Below are positions 1 through 6,415 of a DNA stretch of 24,278 nucleotides, in pieces. Where the stretch lies: positions 1 through 24,278 of the IMG/VR virus record IMGVR_UViG_3300027631_001829, one strand, 5' to 3'. The notes under the pieces were generated by a model. The model saw nothing but the letters and a program-made list of their open reading frames with translations. It was not told the origin of the DNA and did not search any database. Both the position numbers and the translations under genes were made by a program. Origin of the DNA: a virus. How positions within the stretch are numbered: the stretch's first letter is position 1; each line of letters opens with the position of its first letter.

Positions 1-186
1 ATCTGTATGGTTATAGCTTTAGCTGTTGACCTAATAACAGGTTATTTTGGAAAACCATTAGTAATTAACGAATTTATATTCAATGGTTTCTTAGTTATAA
101 CACTTGGAGCCTTTGGTATTGCATCGGTTGATAAGTACATAAATAACAAACACAACAAACAAGAAGAAGTAGAAAACGAAGGTTAA
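1..186 (+). CDS. C-terminal part of a small membrane protein (holin-like?)
   Basis: The first 61 codons visible, read from base 1 in frame, are open to a TAA at 184-186; the start lies outside the window. The fragment begins inside a hydrophobic stretch, has a short loop containing Gly-Lys-Pro, a second hydrophobic helix of about 20 residues, and a charged C-tail rich in Lys, Asn and Glu. This two-helix, charged-tail layout is typical of phage holins and other small inner-membrane proteins, but no diagnostic motif is visible, so holin is only a guess. A strong terminator follows directly. Confidence 0.6.
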   Translation: MCMVIALAVDLITGYFGKPLVINEFIFNGFLVITLGAFGIASVDKYINNKHNKQEEVENEG

Positions 187-188
187 TT

Positions 189-218
189 AAAAAAGGGGGA
201 GTTAAACTCCCCTTTTTT
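189..218 (+). terminator. Rho-independent terminator after the membrane protein gene
   Basis: A GGGGAGT / ACTCCCC stem with a short loop is flanked by A-runs on the left and six T on the right, directly after the TAA at 184-186. Confidence 0.85.
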
Positions 219-220
219 AA

Positions 221-228
221 TATTTATT
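221..228 (+). promoter_or_regulatory. TATTTATT, variant of the candidate late-promoter octamer
   Basis: It lies just after the terminator and 40 nt before the ATG at 269. It differs by one base from the TATTTATA found upstream of the virion genes. The surroundings are very AT-rich, so chance occurrence is possible. Confidence 0.3.
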
Positions 229-268
229 ATAAAATAAAATAAAATAAAACAAAAAAAAAACAAATATT

Positions 269-980
269 ATGGCAGACAGAAACGGAGACGGAATAGTATA
301 TCATCGCTCAGATTGTGGTGAAAACTATGTAAGATTTTATGGATTTGGTGGAGACGGTCTTTTATGGATTTGGTGGAGACGGTCCTTGTTCAACGTGTGA
401 AACGTGGGGACTTACGGATAAAGCAATAAGGTACATACACGACCATCCTGAAATAAATCATAGACTTGAAGATGTGGTTGGTAAAGAGTGGGATGAAGAA
501 GTTGTGCCACTATTAGAAGAAGCTTTTGAAGAAGTAAAAGAGGGTGTATACGATGCGTACCAATGGGCAGATAAAAATGCTTGTAATATAGCAGTAACCG
601 CGGCAATTGGTTTGGGTTGTGTTGCGGCATTTGCACCAGAACAACCAGCGGGCGCAGCGACATCAACCACTCTATCACTTATGGCAACACCTGTTCTTTA
701 TGTTGCAGATAAAGCGGCTAAAGTGGTGGTAGTAATGGCAATGACAGAAATTATAACAGAAGGATTTTTAGCAATACCATATGTTAGTGAGAGTATTGAT
801 CATACACTATTAAAAAATATAATTTCAAATTGTTTAGGTAAAAGTTTAGATTCTGCAGAGTTATGGGCAACACCAGCTGGAGTTGGTATTGCAATTGGAG
901 CAGCATTTGCACCAGTTATTGCAGATTTGATATGTACAAAAACTTGTCCAGCAGGATTTACTAAAGCATTTGGATCGTAA
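269..980 (+). pseudogene. Frameshifted gene for a hydrophobic protein of unknown function
   Basis: The natural start appears to be the ATG at 269, which opens a frame beginning MADRNGDGIVYHRS. That frame reaches FYGFGGDG and then goes out of frame, stopping soon after (tga near 401). The remaining gene runs in another frame (open from 339) to a TAA at 978-980. The break is caused by a perfect 25-bp tandem duplication at 335-384. Removing one copy gives a continuous 228-residue protein. The body has an acidic helical segment followed by two or three long hydrophobic Ala/Val/Ile-rich stretches, suggesting membrane insertion. A Cys-x-x-Cys follows the repeat and a Cys-x-x-x-Cys lies near the C-terminus. 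I do not recognise the family. A shortened product could alternatively start at the ATG at 339, giving 213 residues. Confidence 0.6.
335..384 (+). repeat. Perfect 25-bp tandem duplication
   Basis: The 25-mer beginning TTTTATGGATTTGG occurs twice head to tail, at 335-359 and 360-384. Twenty-five is not a multiple of three, so the second copy shifts the reading frame of the gene that starts at 269. Confidence 0.9.
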
Positions 981-983
981 TAA

Positions 984-991
984 AATTTATA
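984..991 (+). promoter_or_regulatory. AATTTATA, candidate late-promoter octamer variant
   Basis: It sits 16 nt upstream of the ATG at 1008, the same spacing class as the TATTTATA copies upstream of virion genes (17-19 nt). One mismatch to the octamer. Confidence 0.35.
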
Positions 992-1007
992 TAAAATAAA
1001 AAAACAT

Positions 1008-1724
1008 ATGAAAATTTTACTAATATTATTAGGTCTATTTTTTAGTTTAAGTGTAACCGCGCAAACTATTGGTAAAACACAAACAGAACAATATAAAGCA
1101 TCATTTGAAACTGCAATTGATATATCTAAATTTTTAGATTATGAGGGACCACAAATACCTATTCAAATATTAAAAGCGGGTATTTCAGATGAAATGTATG
1201 AGATGTATCCAGAACTTAAAGAAAAAAGAGTTGGTTTGGGTGTTGCAAATATTTCTATGGAATACCTTGAGAATCTTAATCGTTTTAAATTTACAGAAGA
1301 TAAGACGGAAATTAAGAACAGAATGGTAAAACAATTCCAAGCATCTGCCGCGGGTATATCTGAAAATAAATTAGATGGACGTGGTAAAATTAACTTGGCG
1401 GAATATTTTGTAACAATCGAATGTTATGACTATTCGGTATCTGAAGATGAAACAATTAACATTCAAAACGGTGTCAAAAATTTAATGGTTACTCGAATTG
1501 GTTTACAGGTTAGATTTACAAATGCGGAGACAGGTGTAGTGTTTGGTGCGTCTGGATTGGGTGAAGCTAAAACAACAAGAGAGTTAACTTTATTATCGGA
1601 CGCGACTGTTGATCCAGTTAAATTTAATCAGTCAACCATTTCAATTGCAACTAAAAAGGCGTTAGACATTGCGTGTGCTAGAATATTAGATAGAATGATT
1701 AAAAAACAAATATTCTTAAAATAA
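1008..1724 (+). CDS. Secreted CsgG/TolB-like periplasmic protein
   Basis: This 238-residue protein begins with a clear signal peptide: Met-Lys, a hydrophobic core of about 14 residues, then a likely signal peptidase I site after VTAQ near residue 19. The C-terminal half has the pattern seen in CsgG-, LpoB- and FlgO-type periplasmic domains: a strand containing GLQVRFTNAETGVVFGASG, a variable segment, then a helix in which Ala/Ile-rich residues (KKALDIACARILDRM) close the domain. CsgG family members build secretion pores or bind at the outer membrane; here only the domain resemblance is seen and the pore-forming region is not evident. The stop overlaps the start of the FeoA-like gene by one base, implying one transcript with the genes that follow. 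The function in the phage is unknown. The envelope location is well supported, the family call only moderately. Confidence 0.6.
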   Translation: MKILLILLGLFFSLSVTAQTIGKTQTEQYKASFETAIDISKFLDYEGPQIPIQILKAGISDEMYEMYPELKEKRVGLGVANISMEYLENLNRFKFTEDKTEIKNRMVKQFQASAAGISENKLDGRGKINLAEYFVTIECYDYSVSEDETINIQNGVKNLMVTRIGLQVRFTNAETGVVFGASGLGEAKTTRELTLLSDATVDPVKFNQSTISIATKKALDIACARILDRMIKKQIFLK

Positions 1725-1957
1725 TGTCACAAGAAGTTATAGATGTACCACAATCAATAAATTGTGAAAATTGTAATCCTTGTATTAGACTAAGATTAAT
1801 GGAAATAGGTTTTATACAAGGTCAGGAAATTGAAGTTGGTGGTGAGAAATTAGGATTACATATTATACATCTATTATCTAATAATGGTACTATTTCGCAA
1901 ACATTCGCACTAAGAAAAGAAGAATTAGGCAGAATTTGCCTAAAAGAAAAAAAATGA
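1724..1957 (+). CDS. FeoA-like small SH3-fold protein
   Basis: This 77-residue protein matches the FeoA domain. In bacteria that domain is a small SH3-like barrel that partners the ferrous iron transporter FeoB or forms the C-terminus of DtxR-type regulators. The signature is the run RLRLMEIGF at residues 22-30, followed by a Gly-containing turn (GQEIEV), strands, and the closing FALRKEELGRI at 61-71, where the family normally has LALR..EA..I. An N-terminal Cys-x-x-Cys-x-x-Cys (C14, C17, C20) is an addition that might bind a metal. No FeoB is present nearby. The gene starts on the last base of the CsgG-like stop codon and its stop overlaps the next start (ATGA), so translation of all three genes is probably coupled. 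The role in a phage is unknown. Confidence 0.7.
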   Translation: MSQEVIDVPQSINCENCNPCIRLRLMEIGFIQGQEIEVGGEKLGLHIIHLLSNNGTISQTFALRKEELGRICLKEKK

Positions 1958-2724
1958 AAAAATGTTATATCCTATTTTTATTCTTTTTATTTCTACTATC
2001 ATTTCAAAACGTAAATGGTCAGTCTGTTGTTACTCAAACTTTTATAGATAAATGCACTGGAGAAATGAAAGTCGCAACCACTACATATGTAAATGGTCAG
2101 GCTGTCATAAGTTTTTATAATCAAATTAAAACATTTACACAAGCCGAAGTTAATGCTGGAATTGCTCAGGTTTGGTTGTTATCGGTTAAAACTTCTTACG
2201 AAGCAATAACTTGTCCAATTAATAACCCCGTTGTTACTCAAACTGTACAACAAACAGTAACTCAGGCAGCCACAGCAGCAGCTGCAGCAGCAGCAAGTGC
2301 GGCGGCATCAGCAGCGGCAAGTTCCGCAGCTTCATCAGCAGCATCGTCATCAGCATCATCAGCAGCAAGTAGTAGTGCTAGTTCAGCCGCTGCTAGTTCC
2401 GCATCAACTCCACCAAGTACACCTCCAAGCGGAGGGTCTAGTAGTTCATCTAGTAGTTCATCTAGTAGTTCATCTAGTGGTTCATCCGAATCTAAAACGG
2501 AGTCTAAAACTGAAAGTAGTTCAGAGTCAAAAAGTGAATCAAAGTCGGAAAGTAAAAGTGAAGAAAAGAAAGAAGAATCTAAATCAGAGTCTAAAGAAGA
2601 AAAGAAAGAAGAGAAAAAGGAAGAATCTAAAGAGGAGAAAAAGGAAGAGAAAAAAGAAGAAAAAAAGAAAAAATATGAATCCAATGCTTTTAGCGTCGGA
2701 TTTAACAACCGCACAATCAGTTGA
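1954..2724 (+). CDS. N-terminal part of a split surface protein: signal peptide plus Ala/Ser- and Glu/Lys-rich repeats
   Basis: I prefer the ATG at 1954 because it forms an ATGA overlap with the upstream stop and directly precedes a signal peptide (MKKCYILFLFFLFLLSF...NGQS). An in-frame ATG at 1936 would add six charged residues. After the signal comes a domain of about 85 residues with two or three Cys, then a long low-complexity region: Ala-rich, Ser-rich, a pure Ser run, Ser/Glu/Lys, and finally Glu/Lys. The DNA includes four 12-bp tandem units. The reading frame ends at 2724 after a short out-of-family tail, while a neighbouring frame carries a beta-barrel domain from about 2675. One extra base in the A-tracts at 2660-2673 would explain the split; without it the gene would encode a single 457-residue outer-membrane protein. 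Confidence 0.65.
   Translation: MKKCYILFLFFLFLLSFQNVNGQSVVTQTFIDKCTGEMKVATTTYVNGQAVISFYNQIKTFTQAEVNAGIAQVWLLSVKTSYEAITCPINNPVVTQTVQQTVTQAATAAAAAAASAAASAAASSAASSAASSSASSAASSSASSAAASSASTPPSTPPSGGSSSSSSSSSSSSSSGSSESKTESKTESSSESKSESKSESKSEEKKEESKSESKEEKKEEKKEESKEEKKEEKKEEKKKKYESNAFSVGFNNRTIS
2437..2484 (+). repeat. Four 12-bp tandem units encoding polyserine
   Basis: TCTAGTAGTTCA occurs at 2437, 2449 and 2461, with a one-base variant at 2473. The unit length keeps frame, so copy-number change would alter the length of the Ser run without disrupting the protein. Confidence 0.85.
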
Positions 2725-3328
2725 TGGTCAATATAGTGTAATGTTATCTATGGGTGTAAGTAGGACATCTATGGCGGGAGATAAATCATTCGGTGTTAAT
2801 GGAATTGTATGGTCAACACTAGACCAATATGTAGTTTCATCAAGTTACACCAAAATGGACTTTAGTAATGGTAAATTAAATGCTATTCACTCATATGGAG
2901 CATCTGTAGCATATTTGAAAGGTACTTGGATGACACTTACTTCATACACATTTATAAAACCAGATCCTAAGTTTGGTACATATGGTGTTAACGTTGGAGG
3001 TATTGGATTGTTAACCAAGGATTTACAAGGTAATCACGACATTAGCATTTCCACATCATTAGTTGGATTTTGGACCAAACCGTTTCAATATAGTAAAAAA
3101 TTAACATTGTCCCCTCAAGTATTTGTTATGTCATCACCCATAAGTTATCAACCATCGGCAGGTTCAACTATGATAAATAGAAGTGTTGGATTTTTAGTTG
3201 GTAGTAGTTTTGATTATAAAATTTCTAAACGTTTTGGGTTTAGTTTTAATTATAAAGCTAACTTCAACACCTCACCAGGTTCACAGGTACTACATAACTT
3301 CTTGGTTGGGTCAAGGGTTATGCTTTAA
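2675..3328 (+). CDS. C-terminal outer-membrane beta-barrel part of the split surface protein
   Basis: The frame from the ATG at 2675 encodes 217 residues beginning MNPMLLASDLTTAQSVDG and ending with NFLVGSRVML. It has alternating hydrophobic/polar strands, many Gly, Ser and Tyr, and aromatic girdle-like residues, as in small outer-membrane barrels. It has no signal peptide of its own, but it continues directly from the Glu/Lys tract of the frame starting at 1954 if one A is removed, so the two pieces probably belong to one secreted protein. The frame also stays open upstream to about 2297, but there it only mirrors the Ser/Lys-coding DNA and is not real protein. As it stands the barrel could be made only by frameshifting or re-initiation, and re-initiation would leave it without an export signal. 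Confidence 0.6.
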   Translation: MNPMLLASDLTTAQSVDGQYSVMLSMGVSRTSMAGDKSFGVNGIVWSTLDQYVVSSSYTKMDFSNGKLNAIHSYGASVAYLKGTWMTLTSYTFIKPDPKFGTYGVNVGGIGLLTKDLQGNHDISISTSLVGFWTKPFQYSKKLTLSPQVFVMSSPISYQPSAGSTMINRSVGFLVGSSFDYKISKRFGFSFNYKANFNTSPGSQVLHNFLVGSRVML

Positions 3329-3343
3329 TATGTACCAAAAAAT

Positions 3344-3372
3344 AAAATCCCCAGTGGAAACCGGGGATTTTT
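3344..3372. terminator. Bidirectional terminator between convergent units
   Basis: AAAATCCCC pairs perfectly with GGGGATTTT, and there are T-runs on both strands. It lies between the plus-strand surface-protein gene and the minus-strand genes that converge on it. Confidence 0.8.
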
Positions 3373-3433
3373 GGGACAAAATAAATAAATGTATCTTACG
3401 ATAATCTATAAATAAAAGTATAACTAATGTCAA

Positions 3434-3766
3434 TTAAGAAGTCAAGTCTTTTTTTAAAGAAACAATTTCAGAACAAGTTTCATAATCTTCCATATTCTCA
3501 AAATACGGCATTACATCCCTTGTAAGTATAATAGTTTCATCCTTTTTAAAGGTAAATTCAGTATCCCAATCAAGACCCCTAATTTTAGCGGAAATTTGTA
3601 AATTAAGACTTTTTTTTCTTGTGACCTTAAATTCGGCAAACAATTCAATAATTGATTTGTAAATTTCGGTTTTGTTTTCATCGTAGAAATCTGTAAAATC
3701 GTTGTACCTCCCATCAAATGATAATTCTTTGAATATGTTTGGACTTTTTCTTAATTTAGTTTGCAT
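3434..3766 (-). CDS. Hypothetical protein, 110 residues
   Basis: An open frame of 110 codons with typical phage codon use, the last gene of the minus-strand group. The product is mixed charged/hydrophobic with a predicted helix (KTEIYKSIIELFAEF), then alternating strands around KIRGLDWDTEFTF, and a short helical C-terminus. I see no signal peptide, transmembrane helix or known motif. It lies 65 nt downstream of the cyclic-phosphate receiver gene and may share its transcript, ending at the bidirectional terminator at 3344-3372. No function assigned. Confidence 0.6.
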   Translation of the reverse strand: MQTKLRKSPNIFKELSFDGRYNDFTDFYDENKTEIYKSIIELFAEFKVTRKKSLNLQISAKIRGLDWDTEFTFKKDETIILTRDVMPYFENMEDYETCSEIVSLKKDLTS

Positions 3767-3831
3767 ATGGATTGGTTTAGTAAGTTTATTGGGTAAAATT
3801 AAGTAAAAATAATTAACGGCAAAAATAATTT

Positions 3832-4311
3832 TTAGTTATTTTTAATTCTTTTCCATTTGGCCTCTCTTGCTTCTGGACTTAACATAAAAATCTCTTCAAT
3901 TTTATGAGGTATTTCGTTTCTACCACAACTTTCGGTTAATTTACAATTTTTCAAATAATTGTTGATGTATCCCATCATATTGTGACTACCAATTGGGTTT
4001 GCCGAATGAACATAAATTGATGGTAGTGGAATATTGGTGTCCATACTAAGGTTAACCAAAAATTTACAACAATCATATCCTGTCTTCTCTTCTATATTTT
4101 CATAGTTAAGTTTGTAATTATCTTTTACGTTATTGTAATACTCAATCATTGCACTCTCACCTAAATCGTGATCTAAAGATATCTTCCCGATGTTATTTAA
4201 ACCGTGTGTTTCAATTAAAGATACAAACTGATAGTAATCTCTGGCAATCACCCAACCATCTTCTAATGGGGTCCTAACGTCGTCTAGATATATGTTAATT
4301 TTATTATTCAT
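3832..4311 (-). CDS. Cyclic-phosphate-processing receiver domain protein (cREC)
   Basis: This 159-residue protein carries the hallmark residues of the cREC family, a receiver-fold domain predicted from comparative genomics to process 2',3'-cyclic phosphate RNA ends and often found next to RNA ligases. Visible are an N-terminal strand ending in the acidic pair D10-D11 followed by R-x-P, the SLDHDLG signature at 45-51, and VHSANPIG at 101-108 before a helix containing two Met. It differs from ordinary response-regulator receivers in having His in the phospho-acceptor region and no output domain. The start overlaps the end of the RNA ligase gene by 8 nt, so the two are translationally linked. 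With the ligase and the upstream P-loop kinase it forms an RNA-repair cassette. The family assignment is strong; the biochemical role is inferred. Confidence 0.8.
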   Translation of the reverse strand: MNNKINIYLDDVRTPLEDGWVIARDYYQFVSLIETHGLNNIGKISLDHDLGESAMIEYYNNVKDNYKLNYENIEEKTGYDCCKFLVNLSMDTNIPLPSIYVHSANPIGSHNMMGYINNYLKNCKLTESCGRNEIPHKIEEIFMLSPEAREAKWKRIKNN

Positions 4312-5473
4312 TTTTAAATGGTTTTGAGTAAGTTGGGTATAATATTTTCCAAATACTTTGTTTATGTTCCTTTCCGTCTAACATATTAAATAAAATGTTA
4401 GAGTGTCTATATTGTTTTGCCCTAATTGCAAACTCTTTTCTATCTAAATTTCGTGATTTTAAATTTTCATAAATTTCGGTGTAGTCTTTATTAATGTTAT
4501 CAAACCTAATAGTTAAGTCTTTAACAGTTTCTTTAACCCAATTATTAAATTCATCAGGAACTTTTTCTAATAACTCATCAAATGGTTTATTATCTTTCAA
4601 ATACTCCCAAATATCCCTATTTGATATGTTTGTAATAATTCTATGTAATCTAACGTATTCTTCACCTTTAATTTTTATCCGTGAAATTGGTCTATCATTA
4701 AATTTTAAAACATAACCTTCATTATCATTTGATATTGTATTTTTTAATGATTCAATATCGTCACCTAAATTATATGACTTAACAAGTTCAAAATTACATC
4801 CACCAATTAAACCATCACAATGTTCTAACGGCATTTCAAAATCATCAACCATAGTATGAACAATACCAAGTAAGATTAGTTTTTCTTCTGAACCGTAGTT
4901 AACGACAATCCTATTTTCGGGATAAATTATTTCAAAAAGATATGTGTACCCAGGATGTAAAGAATCTAAATTATGTTTTTTTAAAATTTCAGAACCTTTA
5001 ATTGCCTGTTCGGATGTAAACGATCCTCTAGATGCAAAAACCCACTCGTCTTTTGTTTTTGGTGTTGGTTGATAATATGGGTTATCATAATCTGGTATGT
5101 TGTTTGGGTCAAAGAACCTTTCCATACCTGTTTCATAATTGTTATTAAACCATATGTTATATCTTCTTTCATCTGTTAGTTCTTCTTCATAATGAAAAAG
5201 AATTCCTAAAGATCCGTCTAGTTTTTCGTAAACTTTAAAATCTCCACTAGGTAGGGAGTCCATTTCCTCTAAATTAAAAAATTTTCTAAATGGTCTAGCA
5301 ACTATTCTACCTTTTGAGTTAGTTACTAATCCACGACATTGCATCGTTATATCATCCCATAACTTCTCATATTGAACTTTTTGGGAATAATTCCAAATTG
5401 TTAAATCTTTAGTTGGGTGGGTTTGTTTTATTAACAAACCATCTTCGTAATATTTTTCTAATTTTTCTAACAC
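4304..5473 (-). CDS. rnlA: RNA ligase, T4 Rnl1-like
   Basis: A 389-residue nucleotidyltransferase-type RNA ligase, which would adenylylate itself on lysine, activate an RNA 5'-phosphate and seal it to a 3'-OH. Motif I is KLDGSLG with catalytic K84. It is preceded by the Rnl1-type stretch CRGLV (46-50) and RPFRKFFN (60-67). Motif III lies near FASRGSF (147-153), motif IIIa is LFEIIYPE (179-186), motif IV NEGYVLKF (251-258) and motif V RIKIKGEEYV (265-274). Length is close to T4 Rnl1 (374). The start is GTG at 5473; an in-frame stop lies just upstream and no ATG fits better. T4 Rnl1 repairs tRNA cut by the host anticodon nuclease PrrC, and a similar counter-defence role is likely here. The kinase gene lies upstream and the cREC gene overlaps the 3' end. 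Confidence 0.9.
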   Translation of the reverse strand: MLEKLEKYYEDGLLIKQTHPTKDLTIWNYSQKVQYEKLWDDITMQCRGLVTNSKGRIVARPFRKFFNLEEMDSLPSGDFKVYEKLDGSLGILFHYEEELTDERRYNIWFNNNYETGMERFFDPNNIPDYDNPYYQPTPKTKDEWVFASRGSFTSEQAIKGSEILKKHNLDSLHPGYTYLFEIIYPENRIVVNYGSEEKLILLGIVHTMVDDFEMPLEHCDGLIGGCNFELVKSYNLGDDIESLKNTISNDNEGYVLKFNDRPISRIKIKGEEYVRLHRIITNISNRDIWEYLKDNKPFDELLEKVPDEFNNWVKETVKDLTIRFDNINKDYTEIYENLKSRNLDRKEFAIRAKQYRHSNILFNMLDGKEHKQSIWKILYPTYSKPFKNE

Positions 5474-5550
5474 AACGCTTTATTAAAGGTTCGTTTCTTT
5501 TTTGGTTTGGGTCGACAACATTAAGGAATGAAACAATAAATTGACTCATC

Positions 5551-5976
5551 TTAGAGTTTAATTTCGAATCTATTTTTCATTTGTTCCAATTTTTCATCTG
5601 GAACATTATGGATGTTTACACTTCCGTGTCTATTTTCAACAATAACGCTGTGTACTCTATATTTGTATCTTTCCGCCATTTCATAATAGGAATCCATTTC
5701 CCATTTTTCGGTGAAAGTATTTGCAACAACAATCCTTGAGATTTCTAACTTCATTCTTTCCGCACATTTTTGTTGACAATCATTGTGTGCTTGTTTTATT
5801 TTAGTTGCATCAAAATTATAATTTCCTTTATCGTCCATAAAGAAATTATCCGCCGATAATACGTCTGGGGAATTAGACCCTGGGCAGTGTAAAATTATAT
5901 CACCTAATGACGTTTTACCACTTCCTGGTAACCCTCTTAATAATATTAAGTCTCCCGTGTATTCTTTATCCTCCAT
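5551..5976 (-). CDS. P-loop kinase, predicted RNA/DNA 5'-kinase (N4BP2/AAA_33 type)
   Basis: A 141-residue P-loop protein with Walker A GLPGSGKT at 15-22, a SADNFF acidic motif at 41-46 (as in polynucleotide-kinase-like P-loop kinases), VANTF at 84-88 followed by W-E-M-x-x-Y, and a C-terminal HNVPDEKLEQMKNRFE segment at 123-138. This order matches the AAA_33 / N4BP2-like kinases, relatives of the kinase half of T4 Pnk. No phosphatase half is present, unlike T4 Pnk (301 residues); the cREC protein two genes downstream could supply 3'-end processing instead. First gene of the kinase-ligase-cREC series. A perfect inverted repeat and a TATTTATT lie just upstream. The kinase fold is certain; RNA as substrate is inferred from the neighbours. 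Confidence 0.82.
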   Translation of the reverse strand: MEDKEYTGDLILLRGLPGSGKTSLGDIILHCPGSNSPDVLSADNFFMDDKGNYNFDATKIKQAHNDCQQKCAERMKLEISRIVVANTFTEKWEMDSYYEMAERYKYRVHSVIVENRHGSVNIHNVPDEKLEQMKNRFEIKL

Positions 5977-6001
5977 ATCAATACTTTTTTAATAAATAGA
6001 A

Positions 6002-6031
6002 ATGGGTTGGGAAAAATCTCTCCCAACCCAT
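6002..6031. terminator. Perfect 11-bp inverted repeat, possible terminator or leader hairpin
   Basis: ATGGGTTGGGA at 6002-6012 pairs with TCCCAACCCAT at 6021-6031. It follows the lipoprotein stop on the minus strand, but the following T tract is short and interrupted (TTTCTATTTATT), so termination may be partial. It also lies 25 nt upstream of the kinase start. Confidence 0.55.
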
Positions 6032-6037
6032 ATTTGG

Positions 6038-6226
6038 TTACTTAACCTCTTCTGTTTTAGAAGAGTCAGTAGGAGTTGCCACCACAGTAGAGTCAGTTGT
6101 ACTTACTGCAGATGAATCAACATTAACCGATGTTGAGTCTGTTTGTTCAGTTGTGGTTGACCCATTACCACACGCAGTTAATGCTACAATAGCAAAAAGT
6201 GCGAAAACGAATATATATTTCTTCAT
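6038..6226 (-). CDS. Small lipoprotein
   Basis: A 62-residue protein with an N-terminal Met-Lys-Lys, a hydrophobic core, and the lipobox LTAC with the lipidated cysteine at residue 19. The mature part is about 43 residues, nearly all Ser, Thr, Asp and Val with a few Glu/Lys, and lacks a globular core. Small Ser/Thr-rich lipoproteins like this are tethered to the periplasmic side of the membrane or exposed on the cell surface. In phages such proteins can block superinfection, but nothing in the sequence proves that. It has its own host-type promoter (TTTG at 6260-6263, TATATTTA at 6232-6239) and stands alone between two hairpins, so it is probably transcribed by unmodified host polymerase early in infection. 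Confidence 0.8.
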   Translation of the reverse strand: MKKYIFVFALFAIVALTACGNGSTTTEQTDSTSVNVDSSAVSTTDSTVVATPTDSSKTEEVK

Positions 6227-6231
6227 AAGTG

Positions 6232-6263
6232 TAAATATACGAAGAAATAATGATTATACCAAA
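6232..6263 (-). promoter_or_regulatory. Host-type (Bacteroidota) promoter for the lipoprotein gene
   Basis: On the minus strand, TTTG (6260-6263), 20 nt, then TATATTTA (6232-6239). The Bacteroidota consensus is TTTG, 19-21 nt, TAnnTTTG; only the last base differs. The ATG follows five nt after the -7 box, so the leader is absent or very short. Confidence 0.6.
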
Positions 6264-6272
6264 TTTAACAAT

Positions 6273-6303
6273 AAAAAAACCCCAACGATATGTCGGGGTT
6301 TAA
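6273..6303 (-). terminator. Terminator after the clpC-like gene
   Basis: Minus strand: AAACCCC, 10-nt loop with short complementarity, GGGGTTTTTTT. It lies about 110 nt past the ClpC-like stop and upstream of the lipoprotein promoter. Confidence 0.8.
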
Positions 6304-6415
6304 GGTCTTTCGGTGGGTTCAACCCCACTTACTTATGAAAAAAAACGAAAAGGTAATCGACAAAGAGAACCTCCAAGAATATAAATATATATACTTTATG
6401 TAAAAAGTCAACTAT

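Noticed and set aside
2262-2714. Long antisense frame over the Ala/Ser/Lys-rich region, and the plus-strand frame 2297-2670
   Set aside because: Both are low-complexity shadows of the Ser/Ala and Glu/Lys codons (Leu/Asp/Phe or Gln/His/Arg-rich junk).
3406-3413. TATTTATA on the minus strand near the bidirectional terminator
   Set aside because: No gene begins downstream of it on the minus strand; likely a chance match in AT-rich DNA, and a reminder that single octamers are weak evidence.
5408-5548. Minus-strand frame of about 46 codons beginning MSQFIVSFLN upstream of and overlapping the RNA ligase start
   Set aside because: It overlaps the ligase N-terminus, which is clearly conserved, and turns into basic junk there; no independent evidence for a gene.
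6304-6330. tRNA T-arm-like sequence (GTGGG-TTCAAC-CCCAC)
   Set aside because: The loop is one base too short and no acceptor, D-arm or anticodon arm can be built around it on either strand.
6336-6398. 20-codon plus-strand frame starting MKKNEKVIDK
   Set aside because: Too short, no promoter or homology signal, and located between two minus-strand genes.
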